A stretch of DNA of 64,000 bases from Symbiodinium natans (Eukaryota; Sar; Dinophyceae; Suessiales; Symbiodiniaceae): contig CAJNDS010002500.1 in NCBI GenBank assembly GCA_905221605.1, forward strand, positions 324,994 through 388,993, read 5' to 3'. This document shows, in pieces, positions 37,736-45,710 of the stretch (position 1 is its first letter; each line of letters starts with the position of its first letter). The translations under genes and the position numbers were made by a program. Below the pieces are notes generated by a model. That model was given only the letters and a program-made list of their open reading frames with translations, was not told the origin of the DNA and did no database searches.

Positions 37736-38324
37736 TTAGAGTTCAAGGCTTCAGGATGCGCCCTTGCTGCCTTCATCTGTCGTCCATTTCTTGAGGCTTG
37801 AAACATAACAGACTTTCTCTAGGGGCCCATGTGCCTCGTGCATACTTTGCCTCAAACTTCCTGTGTAATTCGCTTGCGGTAGAGACTTTTCAGGCAACAG
37901 TGGCCCTCAGGGTAAACGCACTTAGGCGTTGTTTGGGTCTGAGCCCGAATTACAGCAGTTGCATCCAACCAGTCTTCGCACTGTAGCACAAAAACGGCCC
38001 AGGCACCAATGGAGCTATGGCTTACTTGGAGGTTCATGGGCTCCCACAACCCCATTTCTCACGGTACTTATAAGCCCCGTCAGTCCCCTAAGCAGGTTAC
38101 AAGTTGACTTAAAACTGATGTTATAAGTACCCATGTAGAGTGGGGTTGGTCGTGCATACATGCCTTGTGCTGGATGAATTGCTGGCTTGCAAAAAGAAGC
38201 GGATTCCACTCGTTTTGCAAGCAATGTCTGCAGATCTCACGAGCCCTAAGTGTCCATATTTCTACACTCACCAGTAATAAGAAGGAACCCTATGAACACT
38301 CACCCCTAACAGCTTAGGCCGAAA

Positions 38325-38420
38325 CCCTAAACTCGGAACCATAAACCCTAAACCCTACACCTCAAACCCGAAACCCTAAACCCTAAACTTTAAACACTAA
38401 ACCCTAAACCCTAAACCCAG
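38325..38420. repeat. CCCTAAA tract downstream of the PAP2-like terminal exon
   Basis: About eleven degenerate CCCTAAA units on the plus strand. On the minus (gene) strand this reads TTTAGGG and lies just past the stop codon at 38,426-38,428. Confidence 0.85.
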
Positions 38421-38425
38421 AGCCC

Positions 38426-41400
38426 TCAGATTGTGGGCGCTACAAAGAGGAGTCCGAGTCCAACGAGAAGCAGAAGAACGTGGCCTCACAGGGGAGGGTT
38501 TAGGGTTTAGGGTTTCGGGTTTAGGGCGTAGGGTTTAGGGTTTAGGGCTTAGGGTTTAGGGTTTCGGGTTTCGGGTTCAGGGCAAGGGGAGGTCGGTTTC
38601 GCTTCGAGATTAAGGCTTAGCAGGGGTTGAGGGGCCGAAATGGGACCCATCTCTACATATGGTCACTTCTCTCAAATGTGGTCCCTTTTGGGGTCCTCAT
38701 TATAAGGCGGCCCCTCCTATTTAGGGTACCAAAAAAAGGGACCCTAATTCCTCCATGGTTCAGGCCTCTCAAGGCAAAGGAGCTTGGGTCTCTCAGCTTT
38801 GCATTGAGGTTTCAGTTTTCTGGACCGGTTGCGGCAGTCGTCCCAACCTCAAAATACCTCGGAAGCATCTTTTTCCTGGCTGTGAGGTAGGGCCGGTGCA
38901 GGAGTGGGACATGCGATGTACAGCCAAAGGCCTGAAGTCCCACCCAACTTCCTCTTCAGGGACCCGGATTGAAGGCTTAGGGTTCCCTAAACCCTAACCC
39001 CCAAACCCCAAACCCCAAACCCTAAACCCTAAACCCTAAACCCCAAACCCTAAACCCCAAACCCTAAACCCCAAGACCCTAAACCCTAAACCCATGAAGC
39101 CCTTCTGGGCCCCAGTGCTTGATTTTGCTGGACCGCTGTAGATGCGCTTCGTGAGCTTCATGGCCATGCCGAAGCCTGGGGTTTAGGGTTTAGGGTTTGG
39201 GGTTTAGGGTTTGGGGTTTAGGGTTTAGGGTTTAGGGTTTAGGGCTTAGGGTTTAGGGTTTAGGGCTTTGCCGTTTGTTAGGTGCTTTGACCCTCGTCCT
39301 ACAGAAGGCTTGTCGGCAATGTTCTGAAAGGCTACGTCAGGTCATTGCGCAACTCGGACCCCCAATTTTTCAAAAGAACTCAGGCACACTCCGATTTTTG
39401 CAGATCGTGGGAAATGCTTTTTGATGGACGTCATGGACGTCTTGCATCTCCTTTACATGGTTCCTAGTCCCTTCTTTTGAAAACAAGCGCAAGACCCATT
39501 GAGGCAGAGCTGCCCACACTCGCCACGAGCAGCCCAATGAGCTGACGTACATCGAAGGACTCGTGCATGCGGATGACCTCTCGGCGCAAAGAAGGAAAGT
39601 TTAGGGGTTAGGGTTTAGGGTTTAGGGTTTAGGGTTTAGGGTGTAGGGTGTAGGGAACATCCAGTCAGCTTCAACACATGTGTCCGAGACCATCACCAGC
39701 CATCACCATCATCAGGTAAGCTGCATTTCTGATGTTTTGGCTGGTGAGATCATCCGAACGAATCGTGCTTCGTTAACGGCTCAGATTGAAAACAGAGCCC
39801 TCAAGCATATAGCTCCTGAACCATGTTCTCGCTTTTTCAAGCCCATAGCCCCTAAGCCCTCATCCCTGAAAACCATACTGGCTTCAGGGCTTAGGGTCTA
39901 GGGGTTTGGGATCTTAGGGTTGAGGGGTTTAGGGCTTACCGGTTTCAGGTTTAGGGTTTTGGGGTTTAGGGTTTACGGCTTTGGGTTTAAGGCTCAGGGG
40001 CATCGTAGCACCCCCTGGCCTTTGCAGCCAGAAGTGATACGGCGCAGCCCTCCGCATATCCTGCAATCACATCCAGCCAGTGGTGCGCCAAGAAGTACCT
40101 CGGGCTTTCCAGTCGGAGGGCCCTAACCCTCTGAAAACATATTCGTTGTTGTAATCCTCTTGAAACCTAATCAGGGAGATCTAGAACATCCCAAGGACCT
40201 ACCTAGCTTCAGAGTTAGGCTCCCCCAAAATGTAGGTTTCGAGTTTTGGGGCTCAGGGTTTAGGGGCTTCAGGTAGCTTGGCAGTCCTGCGTTCCGAGGT
40301 CTGAAGAATGTAAAGCAAGCAACAGCAACAAGTCGGTGAATGGAGGGAGCATTGTCAGGAATCAGGGTTTCAGGCGAAGAGTTGTGGATTTGTTTGCCGC
40401 TTGGCTGTCTTGTATCATGTGATAATGCCCTAAACCTTAAACCCAAGACCCCCACTGAACCCAATAACAGAGCTGAAGATGAACATGATCGACTCCGATC
40501 CTCCCTATGTCACAATCGCAACTAAACGTTCAATGGCTCGACAACTGGACAAGACGCTTCAAGCAGTTGAAATTCGTCTTTTCCAACAGGGCATTTGCCA
40601 ATAGAGGTGCAGATGTTCTGATGTACTGCTACTGTTGTGAATGACACTCACAAGAGGGTAACTTCTCTAAATTAGGATCCCTTTCAGGTACTTGCTATAA
40701 GGCGGCCCCGAATTGAGGGCCATAGTTTTAAGAACTGACCCTTTGGCTTCGTGAACGCCGTCTGATGTCGTGTTTTTCATCACCGTGCTCACCAGGTTGC
40801 ACACGACCAAAGCCCACCTGGGCGGCTCTGCGTCTCATGTGCTGATTGGGGGGCGAAGCTTTAGATTTGCATGGCATAATGGGGGTTTAAGGGCCTCCGT
40901 AGACTGGATGTATTTTGGGCAGTTTACAAGAAATATTGCAGAGAATATAGGTGGCAATCAACCGGGCGAGACGCCTGCGACATGCTCAAGATGCGAGCGA
41001 TAGCGAGCCTTTCAAGAGCTGGGCTAGTCTCCCCCAGGCTTCAAAACCCTGAGGTGCCGATGGTCCCTCATCCCTGTACCCTAGCTAGCCTAACTCCCCT
41101 AAGTACCCTTGTTACCCTCATTTCCCGAATTTCCCTAATTGCCCTAATTACTCTCACTACCCTGCCAGAAGAATGGCGAAATCTTGGTCAGACAGAAACT
41201 CCCCTGGCTGCGTCAGTGACGAGTGCCCCAAGAACCCAACCAAAAGACTCCCTTTTTGTCATGTTTAACTCCCTTGGATTTGTACGGTTTTGGTTTTTGA
41301 CATCATGCTGAAGAAGCTTCCTGAGGAAAATATGGGGAGTGACAAGTGTTGGCGTGGCACGGCGTGCATGAAGTCGCATTGATCCCTGGCAGGTGTGGGT

Positions 41401-44400
41401 TCTTGCCGATGTTTGCCATCGTTTCCCAAAAAAACTTCCATGCCTGGCGTGATGAGTGGTGCACTCCCTGTGCATGCGAGGCCCGCCCATTCATTCTCTC
41501 AAGTGCCTTGGAGTCATCTGAGAGTGCCTACACCCTAAACCCTAAACCCTTTGTGGGCTTTGTACATCTTTTTTTGAGGATTCGTCTTTTGCAGAGCAGG
41601 GTTCACGTTGACGTCAAACCGAAGAAAGGTCGCACTGTTTCACCTACTTGGTACTTATAACCCAATCATAACTGCACCAATAAGGCCTCACACCCGCTAA
41701 CAAATCCGCCGACCCCGGCAGCAAGCGGGCAATGGGGATTATAGGGTCAACCTAAACCCTAAACCCTAAACCCTATAGGGTTTAGGGCATCTCTGGTCCG
41801 GGCCGCATAGAGGCCCAAGAACCACCAACCCGTCCCACAGCCAGCAAGCGCAAGCGAAGCGCCTGGGAGCAAAGGCAAGACCTTCTGGTTTGTGGTCCAT
41901 ATTCAATGTTGCTGAATTTTGCGTCGTGGGGAATATCATAGTTTAGGGTACGCTTTAGAAGCTCTGCAGACTACTCTTTTTTGGATTGTGTGTGTGATTG
42001 AAATGCATTTGAAAAGCGTCAAGTCAGTGAATTCGCATCAGCTTCAACAAGTGACACACAGCTGTACGGAATGGTCTACTTTGCCCACACTTCTTTGGTT
42101 TGACGTACTCGAACTGGGCTCATTCCGAATATGTGGGCATTTGAGCACTGGTGTCCAAATTTTGTGTGCTTTTGAGATCGCAGAGAGAAAGATGGGCATT
42201 ATATGGCATTATTGTCCTGAAAGCTTCAGCGCTTCGGTGGCTTTTCCTCTCAGGGCAAAGGCTCCCTCCGCATCAGATCAGGAGTCACCCAGCAAAAGGC
42301 AGCAAGGGCGATGATGTCCCGTGTTTTGGGCTCATGGATATGTGGGGGGGGGGGGGGTGTGGGCGGCTTTGTGGCTTAGGTGGGCTGGTCACGGAGGCCC
42401 GATTGCGCGCCTGTCACGCTCCCGGCCATCGTGTCACCCGATGGAAAGGATGCACCGTCCTTGCAAGTGAAAAACTCTGGAACTCTTTTTTTTGGGAGGG
42501 TTTAGGGTTTGGGCCTAGGGTTTGGAGTCTGGTTTTTTAGGGTCCACATTCCATGGTCACTCGAAGCATAGGCCCGCGATGGCCCACTGCCTGCAAAGGT
42601 GACGGGGCCCACCAAGTAGGGTTCACAGGGTTCAGGGTTCAGGGTTTAGGGTTTAGGGTTCAGGGTTTCGGGTTTAGGGTTTGGGGTTTGGGGTTTAGGG
42701 TTTAGGGAAGCCTTTTCATCCTCCAACCCCAACAAGTCCATAGCCAAGCTGCCGCGTGGGCATCCGTCAAAATGATGGTGCGGAAGATTCGCTTGACCTG
42801 GCAGCAGAGACTGAATTCTTAAAACAACGGAAGGTCCGGGCTCGATTTGCTTTGCGCTGTTTGGTTGGCCGTTCCTTCCTTCTAGTTCAAATTTTCGGGA
42901 GCCTCAAGTATTTGGGAACGCTGTAGAAGTATTCGTGCAGAACTTCACTTTGGCCCGATCTCCATGCTGCTGCGCGGCGTCCTCCGGAGGTATTGGTCTC
43001 TGCCGCTGAAAGACCAGTTTCAGAATGCGGTTCAGCAGCTGGCCGTAGCACAGAGCAAACCTGGGCAGCATCCTTTCAACGCCGAAGAAGCACCCCTGAT
43101 GTCCCCACTTGTTTTAATTGATAGTAGAAATGCTTCCCGAAGGGTGGCTCATCTCATGGTTCTACAGGACAAAAAGCGGGGATACTGCTTGGCTACCATG
43201 TAGGCCTCTCTCGCAAGAGCCTCGAAACCCCTGAACCATGAGGGCTGCTGGGCCACAGGACCATCCGCAGCGGCTGGAAGCCGTAGAGAAGCGCGGACAG
43301 CGTAAGGGAGATGCCGACCCCCTCCCAGCTGAAGGCCAGGGAGCCTGTCTCATGGGGTTTAGGGTTTAGGATTTAGGGTTTAGGGTTTAGGGTTTGGGGT
43401 TTAAGGTTCAGGGTTCAGGGTTTCCAGTGTGGGGGTTTAGAGGGCTTCTGACGCCCTGAACCCCAAAGTGCCATCTCATCACCATGCCCCCTACACCCAA
43501 AAGCAAGATTTTCTTGCGAGTTGGATGTAATGAGTCATCTTGCAGCCCTCAGCCTTAGATATAGGCCTTCTTCTAGCAACTATAAACCTATAAACCTCCA
43601 AGCTGAGATTTGTCCCTCGACTCTGCCTGGGTAAACGAGGACCTCCAGCCATCCCAGCGACAGGGACTGCGCCTGCCGCGTCAAGAAGACCTGGCCACTC
43701 AACATGCCGACGCGACAACAATTGAAAAAAACACTTGCTCCCCAAGCCCCTAACCCCATACCCTAAATCCTAAACCCTCAGCACTTTTTTGCTGATTTGC
43801 CTTTTTATTCTTTGAAATCAGCTGCGCTAGGGAGGTGCCCTGATGCCCGGCACACTTTGAGCAACACCTCTGGGAGCCGAAGCTAAAGCCCCAAACACTC
43901 CAAGTGCCATAATCATATATTAGTATGACAAAAATAGTCATACTAGTATACTCGTATACTCGTATACTTGTATACTAGCATGCCAGTATACCAGTGTACC
44001 AATGTACTAGTTTACTAGCATACTGGCATCTGCAAGAAGAATTACTACCAATCGTATCGTACTTCAAAGAAAGCGTCGTCCAGGTCCAGCAGCCGGGACA
44101 ACGCCATGGCCGGTGAAGAGGCTGCACTGTAGCAAAGGCCAGCTCCCCTTGTAGTATTTTGAAGCTCACACAGGTTTTGCAGGGTTTGTTTCGGGTTGAG
44201 GGTTTAGTGTTTAGGGTCTCTACATGTTGAAGGGTTCTTTGCATTGCGGAGCGGCTGGAGGTTAGGTTGCGAATCATTGGCAGCAGGTCCACTAAGAATG
44301 ACTATGAGGAGCCTGCGAGGACCACTGTGTAAACCAGTGTGAAGAGCGTTGTCTTGCGGAATCTTGCAGGTTTCCTGAGCCTCGGCAGTCGCTTACCTAT

Positions 44401-44517
44401 GGTGAGGTGTCCATGCGTCAAACAACATGCCCAAATTGCTTTCAGAGTTGCGCCAGGCTGTCCACAGGGCGTAGGATTTAGGAGTTTTGCCGTGTTTGGC
44501 CCACTTTTCCTGCTCAT
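38426..44517 (-). CDS. Multi-exon polytopic PAP2 (lipid phosphate phosphatase)-like membrane protein
   Basis: Hand-built model. Exons (minus): 44517-44313, 43737-43627, 43344-43237, 42476-42393, 41862-41772, 40098-40020 (start could be 40130), 39577-39496, 39175-39092, 38931-38858, 38484-38426. Further islands at about 42,800-42,710 and 42,590-42,561 may also be exons. Most junctions are phase 1 with AG|G acceptors; donors are GT, with GC at three sites. The first exon starts at an ATG and ends in a hydrophobic helix. Exon 3 holds a helix followed by RMVLWPSSP, exon 4 FPSGDTMAG, exon 5 a Trp-rich helix, and exon 6 YFLAHHWLDVIAG. Their order and local spacing match the three PAP2 signatures (KxxxxxxRP, PSGH, SRxxxxxHxxxD), the third being closest to plant lipid phosphatases (HHWxDVxAG). 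The last exon is a single hydrophobic helix before a stop. Catalytic residues deviate (K to R, R to S, PSGH to PSGD). The junction into the last exon does not match in phase, so one exon is probably missing. Coding is likely; exact boundaries are provisional. Confidence 0.55.
38497..38583 (+). repeat. TTTAGGG tract, acceptor side of the last PAP2-like intron
   Basis: About eleven degenerate units. Read on the gene strand the tract is CCCTAAACCC and runs to within a few bases of the acceptor CCCTGTGAG|GC at 38,484. Confidence 0.85.
38655..38750 (+). repeat. Dispersed ~90-bp repeat, copy 1
   Basis: It shares a CACTTCTCT box, a GGTCCCTTT-like box and TATAAGGCGGCCCC with 40,655-40,740 in the same order. 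It lies in an intron of the PAP2-like gene model. Confidence 0.6.
38981..39091. repeat. CCCTAAA tract forming the donor side of an intron
   Basis: About fifteen units with CCCCAAA variants. On the gene (minus) strand it begins exactly at the exon end, TTCATGG|GTTTAGGG, so the repeat supplies the GT donor. Confidence 0.85.
39176..39270 (+). repeat. TTTAGGG tract forming the acceptor side of an intron
   Basis: About thirteen units. On the gene (minus) strand it ends CCCTAAACCCCAG|GC, so the telomere-like repeat supplies the pyrimidine stretch and AG of the acceptor. Confidence 0.85.
39600..39656 (+). repeat. TTTAGGG tract upstream of an exon acceptor
   Basis: About eight units, with TGTAGGG variants at the end. 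On the gene strand it lies about 20 bp before the acceptor at 39,578. Confidence 0.85.
39885..39990 (+). repeat. Highly degenerate TTTAGGG-like tract in an intron
   Basis: Units such as GGGGTTTGGG, TTAGGGTTGAGGGG and GGTTTACGG. It lies just past the exon end at 40,020 on the gene strand. Confidence 0.7.
40655..40740 (+). repeat. Dispersed ~90-bp repeat, copy 2
   Basis: Relative of 38,655-38,750; conserved TATAAGGCGGCCCC. Confidence 0.55.
41753..41788. repeat. Abutting CCCTAAA/TTTAGGG inverted pair
   Basis: Three CCCTAAA units meet TTTAGGG through CCCTATAGGG with no spacer. On the gene strand the exon end CCTATAGG|GTTTAGGG falls here, so the repeat would provide the donor. Confidence 0.85.
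42497..42540 (+). repeat. TTTAGGG-like tract in a short intron
   Basis: Three degenerate units inside the 84-bp intron between the 42,561 and 42,476 exon edges. On the gene strand CCCTAAACCC precedes the acceptor. Confidence 0.7.
42625..42707 (+). repeat. TTTAGGG tract with TTCAGGG variants
   Basis: About eleven units in the intron following exon 43,344-43,237 of the PAP2-like model. Confidence 0.85.
43357..43432 (+). repeat. TTTAGGG tract before exon 43,344 (gene strand)
   Basis: About ten units. The gene strand reads CCCTAAACCCCATGAGACAG directly into the exon. Confidence 0.85.
43925..44030. repeat. TATAC-type degenerate tandem repeat
   Basis: About ten 8-10-base units of the form TATACTxG (TATACTCG, TATACTTG, TATACCAG). 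Within the first intron of the PAP2-like model. Confidence 0.8.
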
Positions 44518-45710
44518 GCGCGTTTCTTTTGTTCCGGCGCTGACATCGAAGGCCAACTTGAATCTCCCACTGTGAACCTGGCATGCATGGCTTTTGGGCT
44601 TTAGGGTTCAGTTCTCAGGTCAGGATGTCGGTGGGCATTTGGTGGGTAAAGAATCAGGGTGATGGGATTGTCAGCAACAACACAAAGCCCGCCAAGATAC
44701 CTTGCATCGTGTGCGAGTGGCTATTGCGACCATCTAGCTCGTGCGAACTTTGCGTGCTGCTGCTCTGATAACTCGCGTCAAGCAAGATTTGTGTGGTGGC
44801 TTGAGGTGAAAGGTTTGGGGGAATTCCGGCTTTGCTGTGTGGGGGCTTAAATAGGGAGCTTCAAAGAGTGTTACCGCGCCTCCTTAGGGCTCATTGAGGG
44901 TTGAAGGGTTCTAAACGGGAGCGAGCCGGCATTGCAGCATTTCGAGGTTTCATTTTCGGGGTTCGGGGGTTTAGGGCAAGTTTAGGGAGCCGTTAGACTC
45001 TGCTTATCTTGCTGCCATCCCCTTCCTTCCCTCCTGCTACTCCCCAGAGCAGCTGCTAGTGCATTTGCACTGCATTTGCTGCATTCTCCCTCTTTTGAGA
45101 TTGGTCTCCTTGGATGAAAGACGGTGTAACTCGTAGCAAGCTGGTGGCGATCAGGAAACACTGACTAGGCAGCCAAACACGTTGAAACCTCCTAAGCCCA
45201 GAAGCCTGAACTGCAGCTTCGTGGCCAGCTAACTAACGCCGCGGCACGCGACTTCTTCTTGAGCCACCAGCCGGCGTTGCTGAATATGGGGGCCCTATCA
45301 AACCCAAAACACTGCAGAACACTTTTTGTAGCCCAAATCTGTCTAGGAACCGTAGGCAAATCACGTCCTCAGCCCCTCAGCCCCTTGGCACCGTTGCAGC
45401 TATACTTCTCCCAACTTGAGCCAAGACCAAGTCGAGCTGCCACAACGCTTCAAAGAGCCATTCGCTCTCAGCACCAGCAACCTGCAACCAGTCCCCAGCT
45501 TTCGCGTCGGAATCTGCGCCCCCAGGGATCCCCGGAGTCTTGGAAAGGTACGATACAGGGGCCTCAATGATGAGAAGAGGGTTTTGGGGTTCCCATGATA
45601 CTAGAGTTCTAATGAGGAAGCGCCCAAAATAGTATTGGTACTCATTAAGGCCCCTATATTACAACACGCCGCATACCTGCGGGTGATCTCACTAAGTGCG
45701 GGCAGCACCT
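44518..45710. other. Intergenic region between PAP2-like and NlpC/P60-like genes
   Basis: No supported gene. Weak TTTAGGG-like remnants occur near 44,600 and 44,960-44,990. The plus-strand frame 45,259-45,570 starts from TTG and has no motif. Confidence 0.5.

Larger units (their letters stand above)
22438..38260 (+). repeat. Large complex repeat, copy B of the direct segmental duplication
   Basis: It matches copy A end to end but is about 2.8 kb longer. The extra length is explained by a block at about 30,025-31,710, a tandem duplication at 32,850-34,950 and a MITE at 37,216-37,537. As in copy A, I see no gene. The reading frames of the longest copy-A open frames are interrupted here (for example 14,284-15,204 has no intact counterpart), which argues against coding. 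Confidence 0.85.

Noticed and set aside
38755..39000. LINE reverse-transcriptase remnant (KYLGS-like strings at 38,850 and 42,910)
   Set aside because: Only four or five residues match, no catalytic YxDD or surrounding conserved blocks, and the stretches lie in opposite contexts.
41340..41660. Plus-strand two-exon gene (island 41,340-41,530 joined to 41,595-41,630)
   Set aside because: The plus frame is protein-like and has a T-rich acceptor at 41,594, but the minus frame at 41,303-41,494 is equally open and the PAP2-like model spans it as intron; strand cannot be decided, so it is not annotated.
41753..41788. Telomere-telomere fusion scar
   Set aside because: A fusion would read TTTAGGG...CCCTAAA on one strand. 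Here the order is CCCTAAA then TTTAGGG, the opposite.
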